From Sphingomonas sp. BK580 (GTDB taxonomy: Bacteria; Pseudomonadota; Alphaproteobacteria; Sphingomonadales; Sphingomonadaceae): DNA of 64,000 nucleotides. Shown here in pieces: positions 43,422 through 51,808 of this stretch. The stretch spans positions 1-64,000 of the forward strand of contig NZ_JACIAY010000010.1 in NCBI RefSeq assembly GCF_014194975.1. The letters run 5' to 3'. The position numbers and the translations under genes are program-made. Each line of letters begins with the position of its first letter. Positions within the stretch are counted from its first letter, which is position 1. The notes below the pieces were generated by a model. The model did no database searches. It was not told where the DNA came from and saw only the letters and a program-made list of their open reading frames with translations.

Positions 43422-43805
43422 TCAGGCGGGCGGCGGCGCGTCGGAGAGCAGCCAGGCCTCGGCCTCGCCCGGCGTGGCGAAGAAGGCGGCGCCGCGCATC
43501 TCGGCCGCGCGGCGGATCTGGCGCCGCGCCAGTGACAGGCCGACCACGAAGGCGAGGCGGCGCGACGCGGTGGCGGGGTCGCCGACCACGCGCTGGAAGG
43601 CGTTGACGCTGTCCTGCGCCTGGATGTCGATCGCACGCATGTCGACGAGGGTGACGTGGCGGTTGGGCGCGCAGCGCAGCTCCCGCTGCGCCGCCACCAG
43701 CCCGTGCGCGAACGCGGTGATGTCGGGTGCCGTGAAGAAGCCGGCGATGGTGATGCGGACGAGGTCGCGGTCGGGGTCGATCGCGAAGGAGTAAGCGGGC
43801 GGCAT
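43422..43805 (-). CDS. STAS/SpoIIAA-like small protein
   Basis: 127 residues with alternating beta strands and helices. The strand DRDLVRITIAGFF, then VTLVDMRAIDIQ and FFATPGEAEAWLL, suggests a SpoIIAA-like (STAS) fold, in which the last part marks a 'thing-in-between' helix. Similar proteins are common and uncharacterised in sphingomonads. No membrane segment is seen. Confidence 0.5.
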   Translation of the reverse strand: MPPAYSFAIDPDRDLVRITIAGFFTAPDITAFAHGLVAAQRELRCAPNRHVTLVDMRAIDIQAQDSVNAFQRVVGDPATASRRLAFVVGLSLARRQIRRAAEMRGAAFFATPGEAEAWLLSDAPPPA

Positions 43806-43880
43806 CCCGAGCCGCTAGCACGGGGCCCCCCGGTATATTGAAGCTAAGTGACTGATTGACGTGTGTTTCGACGGATTCCC

Positions 43881-45320
43881 TCACAGCAGCGAACCCTGGC
43901 CGCCGCGATCCTCCCGCACGGCCTGGCGGAAGGCGGCGTCGGGGTCGACATGCGGCAGGTCGGGGCGCTTGCCCGCCATCAGCTCGGCGAGCGTGAGGAT
44001 CTGGAGCCGCGCGTAGCTGCGCCCGGTCGCGCTGCTGGCGAACCGCCCCACCGCGGCGGCCTCGCGGATCATCGGCTCGGTCGGCGCGGCGCGGGTGACG
44101 AACACGCCCGCGATCGCGCGATCGCGCACCATCGCCGCGTGGAGCTCGCGCACCATCGCGACGCCGACCTGCTCGCCGCTCTTCACCGACACCAGCGCGC
44201 GCTCGACCGTGCGCCCGTCGGGGCGGCAGTAGAGCAGCCCGTCGACGCCGCCGTCCGCGCCCTTGCGCCGCCCGCCGTGCGGCATCGCGCCGATCAGGAA
44301 GACGACCCACCATTGGAACTGGTAGCGATCGCGCCGCGCCAGGTCCTCGGCCGAGGCGAGGTCGCGCGGCGTGCCCTCGACGGTGAAGCGGGCGTCGGGG
44401 AAGGCGGCGTGCAGGCGCTTCTCGATCAGCGCGATGGCGAGATGGGTGACGTCGATCCCGGTCCAGCGCCGCGCCAGCTTCTGCGCGGCGTGCACCGCGG
44501 TGCCGCAGCCGCAGAACGGGTCGAGCACGAGGTCGCCGGGCCGCGACGAGGCGGCGATGATCCGCTCCAGCAGCGCGACCGGCTTCTGCGTCGGATAGCC
44601 CAGTTTCTCGACCGAGAAGGACTTGATGTTGGGCGAGTAGAGCGCGGGATCGTCCCACACGTCGTCGATCGGCTTGCCGAGCGGGTTGGCGCCCCCGCCG
44701 CGCCGCTCGTACCCGGCGGCGTGCGCGACATATTGCTTGTTGAAGGTCCAGTCGGCGGCGGGGTCGCGAACGTAGTAGAAGATCGTGTCGTGGTTGCGCA
44801 CCCAGTTGGCGGTGCGACTCTTGAAGCCGCTCACCCAGCCGGAGCGCCACACGATCTCGCGGCGGAAGGCGCGCGGCGCGAACACGCCGTCGAGCAGCAG
44901 CTTGAGGTAATGGCCCGCGGTCGGGTCGCAGTGGAGGTAGAGGCTGCCGCTCGGCTTCAGCACCCGGCGCAGCTCGATCAGCCGGATCGTCATCATCGCC
45001 AGGTAGGCGAGCATGTCGTTCTCGCCGAGGAAGCGGCGCAGCGAGTCGAGCAGCTGGAACGCCTCCGCATGACCGCTGCGCGCGACCTGGTCGAAGGCGT
45101 CGGCGGCGGCGTCGTTCCAATGCCAGCTGTCGTGGAAGGCCTCGACCTGTGCCGCGGTGCCCGCGCCGTCGGGCGCGCGGAAGAGGATGTTGTAGCTGGC
45201 GTTCGAGTTGAACGGCGGGTCGAGGTAGATCAGGTCGACGCTGGCGTCCGCGATCTCACGCCGCAGCACGTCGAGATTGTCGCCGTAGTAGAGGTGGTTC
45301 GTCGGTCGGTTCGTACCCAT
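43881..45320 (-). CDS. Beta-class DNA methyltransferase fused to an Mrr-like domain
   Basis: 479 residues. The catalytic motif IV DPPF (34-37) precedes the SAM-binding motif FCGCGT (269-274), the order of beta-class N6-adenine/N4-cytosine methyltransferases. YPTQKP (242-247) lies just before motif I as usual. The C-terminus (about 335-450) has GADGGVDG (354-361), VSVKSG (377-382) and GVFVTR, matching a restriction-endonuclease-like (Mrr-type) fold, with Ser where many nucleases have Glu or Gln. No separate restriction gene is adjacent. It may be a solitary methyltransferase or a self-contained restriction-modification enzyme. Confidence 0.82.
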   Translation of the reverse strand: MGTNRPTNHLYYGDNLDVLRREIADASVDLIYLDPPFNSNASYNILFRAPDGAGTAAQVEAFHDSWHWNDAAADAFDQVARSGHAEAFQLLDSLRRFLGENDMLAYLAMMTIRLIELRRVLKPSGSLYLHCDPTAGHYLKLLLDGVFAPRAFRREIVWRSGWVSGFKSRTANWVRNHDTIFYYVRDPAADWTFNKQYVAHAAGYERRGGGANPLGKPIDDVWDDPALYSPNIKSFSVEKLGYPTQKPVALLERIIAASSRPGDLVLDPFCGCGTAVHAAQKLARRWTGIDVTHLAIALIEKRLHAAFPDARFTVEGTPRDLASAEDLARRDRYQFQWWVVFLIGAMPHGGRRKGADGGVDGLLYCRPDGRTVERALVSVKSGEQVGVAMVRELHAAMVRDRAIAGVFVTRAAPTEPMIREAAAVGRFASSATGRSYARLQILTLAELMAGKRPDLPHVDPDAAFRQAVREDRGGQGSLL

Positions 45321-45450
45321 GCGCGCGAGCGGAGCGTGGTTGGTACGAGGGCGTCACGGGCTGGTTCATCCGGAACGGACAATCGCGCCACGGCACGAGG
45401 GCGGTAAGGTTCGATGCGGATCAATCTGCGGCGCGGCAGCGCTGGACGTT

Positions 45451-45541
45451 GTGCCCCGGCGCAGGTCCGGGCCCAGGTGGGAAGGTCCGGGTGAGACCTA
45501 CGACGGGTTCCCAGCTGGACCCCGGCCTGCGCCGGGGCACC
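45451..45541. repeat. REP-like inverted repeat pair
   Basis: The left arm GTGCCCCGGCGCAGGTCCGG (from 45451) and the right arm at 45510-45541 are near-perfect inverse complements over about 30 bases, separated by about 30 bases. Each arm also contains a smaller palindrome around CCCCGG. It lies between hppA and the methyltransferase gene, both on the minus strand. A related pair lies at 51558-51714. Confidence 0.75.
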
Positions 45542-45570
45542 ATCTCGTCCGGCGTGGGTAAATCGCCGCC

Positions 45571-47754
45571 TCAGCCACCACCGCCCGCCAGCGCGGCGAG
45601 CAGCAGCAGGGCGACGATGTTGGTGATCTTGATCATCGGGTTGACCGCCGGCCCGGCGGTGTCCTTGTACGGGTCCCCGACGGTGTCGCCGGTCACCGCG
45701 GCCTTGTGCGCCTCCGAGCCCTTGCCGCCGTGATTGCCGTCCTCGATGAACTTCTTGGCATTGTCCCAGGCGCCGCCGCCGGAGGTCATCGACAGCGCCA
45801 CGAACAGCCCCGAGACGATCACGCCGAGGAGCATCGCGCCCAGCGCGGCGAAGCCGCTCGCCTGGCCGTCCACCGCGGTGACGATGAAATAGAGCGCGAT
45901 CGGCGACAGCACCGGCAGCAGCGAGGGCACGATCATCTCGCGGATCGCGGCGCGGGTGACGAGGTCGACGGTGCGGCCGTAGTTCGGACGGCTGGTTCCC
46001 TGCATGATGCCGGGATTGTCGCGGAACTGCTGGCGCACCTCCTCGACCACCGCGCCCGCCGCGCGCCCCACCGCGGTCATCCCGAAGGCGCCGAACAGAT
46101 AGGGCAGCAGCGCGCCGAGCAGCAATCCGACGATCACGTACGGGTTGCTGAGCGAGAAGTTGACCGACAGGTCGGGGAAATAGGTCTGCAGGTCGGTGGT
46201 GTAGGCGCCGAACAGCACCAGCGCGGCGAGGCCGGCGGAGCCGATCGCATAACCCTTGGTCACCGCTTTGGTGGTGTTGCCGACCGCGTCGAGCGCGTCG
46301 GTGCGCTCGCGCACCTCGTCCTCCAGCCCCGCCATCTCGGCGATGCCGCCGGCATTGTCGGTCACCGGGCCGTAGGCGTCGAGCGCGACCACCATGCCCG
46401 CCTGCGCCAGCATCGCGGTCGCGGCGAAGGCGATGCCGATGATCCCGGCGAGCTTGTACGCCGCGACCACCGCGACCACGATCACGACGGTCGGCAGCGC
46501 GGTCGCCTCGAGGCTGATCGCGAGGCCCTGGATCACGTTGGTGCCGTGGCCGGTCTCGCTCGCCCGGGCGATCGACTTGACCGGGCGGTAGTTCGTCCCG
46601 GTGTAATATTCGGTGATCCACACGATCAGCCCGGTCACCGCCAGCCCGATCAGCATCGAGAAGAACAGGTCGTAGCCGGTGAAGGCACTCGCCGCGGGTA
46701 CGCCCGCGACGCCGCTCGCCGCCTGCGAGGTGGCGCCCGCGTCGGGCACCGCGCCGCCGCCGGCGTCGAGGAAGCCCGCGCCGCCGATCACGCGGTGCAG
46801 GTCGCCGAGGGTCCACTGAGTCACCGCCCAGATCGCGGGGATCGACAGCACGGCCGAGGTCCAGAAGCCCTTGTACAGCGCGCCCATGATCGAGCCGCCG
46901 CCGAGCCGCACCATGTAGGTGCCGATGATCGAGGTGACGATGCACACGCCGCCGACCGCGAGCGGCAGGCTCATCAGGCGCATCAGCTCGGCCGCGTCGG
47001 CCTGGATCAGCAGCGCGATCGACACCATGGTGACGCCAAGCGTGACGACATAGGTCTCGAACAGGTCGGCCGCCATGCCGGCGCAGTCGCCCACGTTGTC
47101 GCCGACATTGTCAGCGATCACCGCGGGGTTTCGCGGATCGTCCTCGGGGATGCCGGCCTCGACCTTGCCGACTAGGTCGGCGCCGACGTCCGCCGCCTTC
47201 GTGAAGATGCCGCCGCCCAGCCGCGCGAAGATCGAGATCAGCGAGGCGCCGAACGCCAGCGCGGTGAGCGCCTCGACGATCGCGCGGTCGTTGGGCAGCA
47301 GCCCCGCCGGCCCGGTGAGGTACCAGAAGAACAGGGCGATGGAGAGCAGCCCCAGCCCGGCGACGAGCATCCCCGTCACCGCGCCCGAGCGGAACGCCAT
47401 CGTCAGCCCGCGCTGGAGCGTCGAGCGCGCCGCCTCGGCGGTGCGGACGTTGGCGCGCACCGAGATCGTCATGCCGACGAAGCCGGCGACGCCCGAGAGC
47501 AGGGCGCCGATGACGAAGCCGACCGTGGAGAGCAGCCCGAGCGTGACCGCGAGCACGACCGCGACGATCGCGCCGACCACGGCGATGGTGGTGTACTGGC
47601 GCCCGAGATAGGCCTTGGCCCCCTCCTGGATCGCGCTGGCGATATCCTGCATCCGCTCATTGCCCGGCGACGCGGCGAGCACCTGGCGGCTGGTGACGAA
47701 GCCATAGAGTACGGCGATCACGCCGCAGACGATGGCAAGGTAGACGATCGTCAT
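45571..47754 (-). CDS. hppA: Membrane-bound proton-translocating pyrophosphatase
   Basis: 727 residues with 15-17 hydrophobic helices. The catalytic loops are intact: [42 protein letters not shown] and [16 protein letters not shown]. The stretch [16 protein letters not shown] has Lys where potassium-dependent enzymes have Ala, so this is the potassium-independent proton-pumping type. It couples pyrophosphate hydrolysis to proton export at the inner membrane. It lies downstream of thiL on the same strand, as in many alphaproteobacteria. Confidence 0.95.
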   Translation of the reverse strand: MTIVYLAIVCGVIAVLYGFVTSRQVLAASPGNERMQDIASAIQEGAKAYLGRQYTTIAVVGAIVAVVLAVTLGLLSTVGFVIGALLSGVAGFVGMTISVRANVRTAEAARSTLQRGLTMAFRSGAVTGMLVAGLGLLSIALFFWYLTGPAGLLPNDRAIVEALTALAFGASLISIFARLGGGIFTKAADVGADLVGKVEAGIPEDDPRNPAVIADNVGDNVGDCAGMAADLFETYVVTLGVTMVSIALLIQADAAELMRLMSLPLAVGGVCIVTSIIGTYMVRLGGGSIMGALYKGFWTSAVLSIPAIWAVTQWTLGDLHRVIGGAGFLDAGGGAVPDAGATSQAASGVAGVPAASAFTGYDLFFSMLIGLAVTGLIVWITEYYTGTNYRPVKSIARASETGHGTNVIQGLAISLEATALPTVVIVVAVVAAYKLAGIIGIAFAATAMLAQAGMVVALDAYGPVTDNAGGIAEMAGLEDEVRERTDALDAVGNTTKAVTKGYAIGSAGLAALVLFGAYTTDLQTYFPDLSVNFSLSNPYVIVGLLLGALLPYLFGAFGMTAVGRAAGAVVEEVRQQFRDNPGIMQGTSRPNYGRTVDLVTRAAIREMIVPSLLPVLSPIALYFIVTAVDGQASGFAALGAMLLGVIVSGLFVALSMTSGGGAWDNAKKFIEDGNHGGKGSEAHKAAVTGDTVGDPYKDTAGPAVNPMIKITNIVALLLLAALAGGGG

Positions 47755-47834
47755 GCCTCACATCCCTCCTGTTGCGCGCCCGGTCTGTCGCCGGGAGGTG
47801 TCGCGCGGGAGGCGGAGGCTAACATGCGGGAACG

Positions 47835-48713
47835 TCAGCGCAACCCGTGCTCATACCCGAGCCGGGGAGGGGGCGGCAGCGGCTCGCCGGCGCGGGTCAG
47901 CCGCAGCCCCGCGCCGGGCTCGAACCGCCCGACGCGGGTCGCCGGCACGGGCGCGACGAAGCCGGGCGCGGCGGCGAAGAGGAGCTCGTAATCGTCGCCC
48001 GCGGTCGCGGCGGCGAGCGCGTCGGTGACGCCGGCCGCCAGCGGCACGTCGGCGAGCTCGACCGTCACGGCGACCCCGCTCGCCGCCGCCATCCGCGCGG
48101 CGTCGATCAGCAGCCCGTCCGAGACGTCCATCATCGCGGCGACCAGCGGCGCGAGCACGCGCCCCTCGGCCAGTCGCGGCACCGGGCGGCGGTAGCGCGC
48201 CAGCAGCGCCGCGTCGCCGCGGCCCGCGCGCGCGATCGCCAGCCCCGCGCCGGCGTCGCCGATCGTGCCGGTGACCCAGAGCGCGTCGCCCGCGCGCGCG
48301 CCGTCGCGCGCCGGGTCGGCGGCGTCGCGCCCTATCGCGGTGAGCGTCAGCACGCGCGGTGCGCCGGCGGGCAGCGTCACCGTGTCGCCGCCGAGCAAAG
48401 CGCCGCCGAGTGCGCGCAGCGCGGCGTCGAGCCCGTCGAGGAAGGCGCTGTCCCAGTCGGCGTCGCGCAGCGGGTAGTTGAGCAGCACGCCTTCCACCGA
48501 AGCACCCTTGGCGGCGAGATCGGAGTAATTGGTCGCGAGCAGCTTCCACGCCACGTCGGCGGCGGGGTCGTCGGGGAGGAAGTGGACGCCCTCCACCAGC
48601 GTGTCGGTGGTGAGCGTGTAGCCGCCGAGTGTCGCGGTGTCGTCGGCGAGGCCGCGCGCGCCGGGATGGAGCGGCAGACGGCGCAGGCGCGTGAGGAGAT
48701 CGGCCTCGGTCAT
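47835..48713 (-). CDS. thiL: Thiamine-monophosphate kinase
   Basis: 292 residues from ATG 48713 (MTEADLLTRL); the frame is open upstream but not protein-like. Motifs: LTTDTLVEGVHFLPDDP, KLLATNYSDLAAKGA, LLGGDTVTLPAG, VTGTIGDAGAG, MMDVSDGLLIDAARM and AGDDYELLFA. These are the metal- and ATP-binding sites of ThiL, which makes thiamine diphosphate from the monophosphate. Its usual partner nusB is also on the minus strand but about 1.6 kb upstream, with plus-strand genes between. Confidence 0.92.
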   Translation of the reverse strand: MTEADLLTRLRRLPLHPGARGLADDTATLGGYTLTTDTLVEGVHFLPDDPAADVAWKLLATNYSDLAAKGASVEGVLLNYPLRDADWDSAFLDGLDAALRALGGALLGGDTVTLPAGAPRVLTLTAIGRDAADPARDGARAGDALWVTGTIGDAGAGLAIARAGRGDAALLARYRRPVPRLAEGRVLAPLVAAMMDVSDGLLIDAARMAAASGVAVTVELADVPLAAGVTDALAAATAGDDYELLFAAAPGFVAPVPATRVGRFEPGAGLRLTRAGEPLPPPPRLGYEHGLR

Positions 48714-48809
48714 GCGGGCGGCATAGCGGCGGCGTCCCGGGTTGTCGTGCGCGGCGAACCGCTCGTTAACGCCCGGGCCGTAAGGTCGATCGCCTGATAG
48801 GAGCTGACG

Positions 48810-49184
48810 ATGTCGGGCGTACCGGCCGAACATGATGACCTTCGCCGGCGGATGGCGCGTTTCCTGCCCCTGATGGACTCGACCGGCCATGCCAGCGGCG
48901 TGCTGCTACGCGAGCGGCTCGAGTTCTCGCGCATCTTCCAGACGCACAGCCGGGAGGAGCAGCGCGCGGTTGCCGCACGCGCCGCCGCCGAGCCGGACTT
49001 CGCCGCGACGGCGACCGCTCATCGGGAGCAGCTCGACGCGCTTCGCGCCGACTATAGCGCGCACATCGCGCGCTGGCCGCCCGCCGCGATCCGCGACGAC
49101 GCCGCGGGCTATCGCGCCGCCGTGGTGACCCTGCAGCGTCGCTTCCACGACCTGCTCGCCTGGGAAGAGCGCCACCTGCTGTGA
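48810..49184 (+). CDS. Hypothetical helical protein
   Basis: 124 residues, almost entirely helical, with no signal or membrane segment. Not recognised. The ATG follows AGGAGCTGACG, a good ribosome-binding site. The motif LLAWEERHLL at the C-terminus and regularly placed His and Glu residues recall hemerythrin-like helical bundles, but the metal ligands cannot be assigned. It is followed within 45 bases by an M24 peptidase-like gene. Confidence 0.6.
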   Translation: MSGVPAEHDDLRRRMARFLPLMDSTGHASGVLLRERLEFSRIFQTHSREEQRAVAARAAAEPDFAATATAHREQLDALRADYSAHIARWPPAAIRDDAAGYRAAVVTLQRRFHDLLAWEERHLL

Positions 49185-49225
49185 TCGGCGCGCGCTCCCG
49201 CTATGATGAAAGCGGGAGGCGCGGG

Positions 49226-49906
49226 ATGACGCAGCGGCGGGTGGAACTGGAGGCGGCGGAGCGGCGCGCGCTCGACCTGCTCGCGGCGATCGAGGCGCGC
49301 GGACTGATCGCGCCCGGACGCAGCGAACGCGCGGTCGAGCGCGACATCTACGCGCTGGCCGAGCGCGACTTCGGCGTCGAGCGACACTGGCACAAGCGGA
49401 TCGTGCGCGCCGGCGCTAACACGCTGGCGATCGCGGCGGAGAATCCGCCGGTGCGCGAGATCGCCGCCGACGACATCGTCTTCCTCGACCTCGGCCCGGT
49501 GTTCGGCACGTGGGAGGCCGATGTCGGCGCGAGCTACGCTCACGGAGGCGACCCGGTGAAGCACGCCTTGTGCCGCGACCTGGAGGCGCAGTTCGCCGCG
49601 GTCTGCGCGCGCTTCCGCGCCGAGCCCGACATCACGGGCGCCGCGCTCTACGCCTTCGCGTGCGAGTCGGCCGCGGCGGCGGGGTGGCGCTTCGGCGGAC
49701 GGATCGCGGGGCATATCGTCGCCGAATTCCCGCACGCGCGGCTGCCCGGCGCCAAGCGGACCCACCAGATCAGCGCGGAGAACCCGACCCGGCTGCGCGA
49801 TCCGGACGCCAACGGCGCAGAGCGCCACTGGATCTGCGAGGTCCACCTGGTCGAGCCCGGAGGGCGGTTCGCCGGCTTCTACGAGCGACTGATCCAGCTG
49901 GCGTGA
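49226..49906 (+). CDS. M24 family metallopeptidase-like protein
   Basis: 226 residues from ATG 49226, behind GGGAGGCGCGGG. A GTG at 49181 overlapping the previous stop is a possible alternative. The pita-bread fold is suggested by IVFLDLGPVFGTWEADVGASYAHG (two Asp), GRIAGHIVAEFPHARLPG (His), and WICEVHLVEPGGRFAGFYERL (two Glu), which fit the five metal ligands. It is shorter than aminopeptidase P because it has no N-terminal domain. Dipeptide or X-Pro cleavage is possible, but related proteins also include non-peptidase members. Confidence 0.7.
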   Translation: MTQRRVELEAAERRALDLLAAIEARGLIAPGRSERAVERDIYALAERDFGVERHWHKRIVRAGANTLAIAAENPPVREIAADDIVFLDLGPVFGTWEADVGASYAHGGDPVKHALCRDLEAQFAAVCARFRAEPDITGAALYAFACESAAAAGWRFGGRIAGHIVAEFPHARLPGAKRTHQISAENPTRLRDPDANGAERHWICEVHLVEPGGRFAGFYERLIQLA

Positions 49907-50050
49907 GCGGCGGCGGAGAAGATGCGACGGCGAGCTAGAGACGCACCGCCTTCCCCTTGCCGTCACCCCAGATGCGTCGACAAGCTCGGGAGCGCCTTGG
50001 CACGGGATCCCCGGGCCGCACACTCAGCGGTCGCGGCTCTGGCGGCGCGG

Positions 50051-50077
50051 TGGATCCTGAGACGAAATCAGGATGAC
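50051..50077. repeat. Short dispersed palindrome
   Basis: TGGATCCTGAGACGAAATCA followed by GGATGAC contains the inverted repeat ATCCTGA/TCAGGAT. This type of intergenic palindrome is frequent in sphingomonad genomes. A second GC-rich stretch, 49965-50040, lies next to it. No gene is present in 49907-50131. Confidence 0.55.
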
Positions 50078-50131
50078 GGCGAGGAGGGGTGGGGAAGGGC
50101 GTGGAGCGGAACCGACGCTCGCCCCGGCCCA

Positions 50132-50341
50132 TCACACCTCGCTCGTCGCCTTAGCATCGTCGCGCCCGCGCTCCAGCGCCGCCCCGTCGAGCACCGCCTC
50201 TTGGCGCGCGCGCTCCTGCCGCTCGGCCTGCTTCTCCGCCTTGGTGCGGCCGTGCGCGACGCGGTTGGCCGCCGCCTGCGTGGCGTCCTCGGCGCGCTTT
50301 CTCGCCTTGCGCGCGCGGTTCAGCGAGACCAGCTCGCCCAT
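50132..50341 (-). CDS. DUF4169 family small protein
   Basis: 69 residues. The sequence MGELVSLNRARKARKRAEDA then QAAANRVAHGRTKAEKQAER matches DUF4169, a basic, fully helical protein of unknown role. Its ATG lies 2 bases after the nusB stop, so it is probably co-transcribed with nusB. The Ala/Arg/Glu-rich composition is genuine for this family. Confidence 0.8.
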   Translation of the reverse strand: MGELVSLNRARKARKRAEDATQAAANRVAHGRTKAEKQAERQERARQEAVLDGAALERGRDDAKATSEV

Positions 50342-50342
50342 C

Positions 50343-50798
50343 TCAGCCGCGTACGTCCTTGGCGATATTGTCGAGCAGTCCGTTGACGAACCCCGCCTCG
50401 CGCTTCTGGTAGAAGGCATGCGCGACGTCGACGTAGGAGCTGATCGCCGCGCCCACCGGCACGTCCTCGCGCGCGAGCAGCTCGTAGCAGCCGGCGCGCA
50501 GGATCGCCTTCATCGGCTTGTCGAGCCGCTCGAGCGTCCAGCCGGTGCTCAGCTTCGCCTCGATCAGCCGGTCGATCTCGCCCTGGCGCGCGTGCGTGCC
50601 GGTGACGAGGTCGTCGAAGAAGTCGACGTCGGCCTCGGCGTACTGCGCCTCCTCGATCTCGGCGCCGAGCCGGTGGTGGTGGAACTCGTGGAGCAGCGCG
50701 GGCAGAACGGTGCCCTCCATCTCGTGCTGGTACAACGCCTGGACGGCGGCGAGGCGGGCGGCGGCGCGGGCCTTGGTGCGGGCAGCGGTGCGGGACAT
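50343..50798 (-). CDS. nusB: Transcription antitermination factor NusB
   Basis: 151 residues. The all-helical NusB domain is shown by ARLAAVQALYQHEMEG at the N-terminus, DLVTGTHARQGEIDRLIE, RLDKPMKAILRAGCYELL and SYVDVAHAFYQKREAGFVNGLLDNIAK. NusB binds boxA RNA together with S10 to allow antitermination on rRNA operons. It is followed by the DUF4169 gene. Confidence 0.95.
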   Translation of the reverse strand: MSRTAARTKARAAARLAAVQALYQHEMEGTVLPALLHEFHHHRLGAEIEEAQYAEADVDFFDDLVTGTHARQGEIDRLIEAKLSTGWTLERLDKPMKAILRAGCYELLAREDVPVGAAISSYVDVAHAFYQKREAGFVNGLLDNIAKDVRG

Positions 50799-50950
50799 AA
50801 GCGGCGCCCTGTACGCCGGTGCGCGCGCCGCGTCACCCCTCCCGCGCCGTTGATCTCGATCAGCCTGTTCGCGCGCTGATCTGGCGCAACGTCCCCGCCC
50901 GCCCGTCGTTCGTGCACCATCCCTTCGAACATTGTCAGAGGAGCATCACC

Positions 50951-51466
50951 ATGGGCCTGTTCACCAAAGACATCGAGACGCTGCACGACCTATTCCTGCA
51001 CACGCTGCAGGACATCTATTACGCCGAGAACCAGATCACCAAGGCGCTGCCCAAGATGATCGAGAAGGCGACCGCGCCCGAGCTGAAACAGGGCTTCGAG
51101 ACCCACCTGCGTGAGACCGAGGGCCAGATCGCGCGGCTGGAGCAGGCGTTCGAGGCGCTGGGCGAGAAGGCCAAGGCGGTCACCTGCCCCGCGATCGACG
51201 GCATCATCAAGGAGGCCAACGAGGTCGCCGGCGACATCGCCGACAAGTCGGTGCTCGACGCCGCGCTGATCGCCTCGGCGCAGGCGGTCGAGCATTATGA
51301 GATCACGCGCTACGGCACGCTGATCGCCTGGGCCAAGCAGATGGGCCACGACCAGGTCGTCACCCTGCTGCAGGCGACGCTCGACGAGGAGAAGTCGACC
51401 GACGAGAAGCTGACCACGCTGGCCGAGAGCAAGGCCAACGCCAAGGCGGACCTCGCGACCGCGTGA
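50951..51466 (+). CDS. DUF892 (YciE/YciF) ferritin-like protein
   Basis: 171 residues, four-helix bundle. The sequence DIETLHDLFLHTLQDIYYAENQI, ETHLRETEGQIARLEQAFEALG and AVEHYEITRYGTLIAWA carries the paired Glu/His residues of the ferritin-like di-iron core of the YciE/YciF family. These proteins are stress-induced. ATG 50951 follows GAGGAG at good spacing. It stands alone between nusB and hrpB. Confidence 0.88.
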   Translation: MGLFTKDIETLHDLFLHTLQDIYYAENQITKALPKMIEKATAPELKQGFETHLRETEGQIARLEQAFEALGEKAKAVTCPAIDGIIKEANEVAGDIADKSVLDAALIASAQAVEHYEITRYGTLIAWAKQMGHDQVVTLLQATLDEEKSTDEKLTTLAESKANAKADLATA

Positions 51467-51557
51467 GGCGGAGGGGCGGCTCGGACCGCGCGGCTCGTGA
51501 GGCTCGAGGTGGCAGGGCGTCTGGTCGGAGAGCGGCCGGACGCCTACCTTCCTTCTT

Positions 51558-51714
51558 GTTCCCCGGCGAGAGCCGGGGCCCAGGTGGGGGACGTTGCTGA
51601 GGCAGGTGCCGGGAGCCACGCCCACGTCTCCGCGTGCGCCCACGTTGGCATGTGACGACCGTCGCGCGTCACCACCACCGCCTTCCCGACTGGCCCCCGG
51701 CGTCCGCCGGGGCA
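51558..51714. repeat. REP-like inverted repeat pair
   Basis: The left arm (51558-51590, TTCCCCGGCGAGAGCCGGGG and GCCCAGGTGGG) and the right arm (51683-51714, TTCCCGACTGGCCCCCGGCG then TCCGCCGGGGCA) are inverse complements with mismatches. The arrangement is the same as at 45451-45541, with a longer spacer. It occupies most of the 51467-51808 gap upstream of hrpB; no gene is seen there. Confidence 0.65.
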
Positions 51715-51808
51715 CGAGCGGTGGGTGTCGGGTGAGACAGCGCACGCCGCGGTATCCGTAACGCCGCCCCCCTTCTTCCCGCCCCCGCCCCCCGCTAGGG
51801 CAGGCCGC

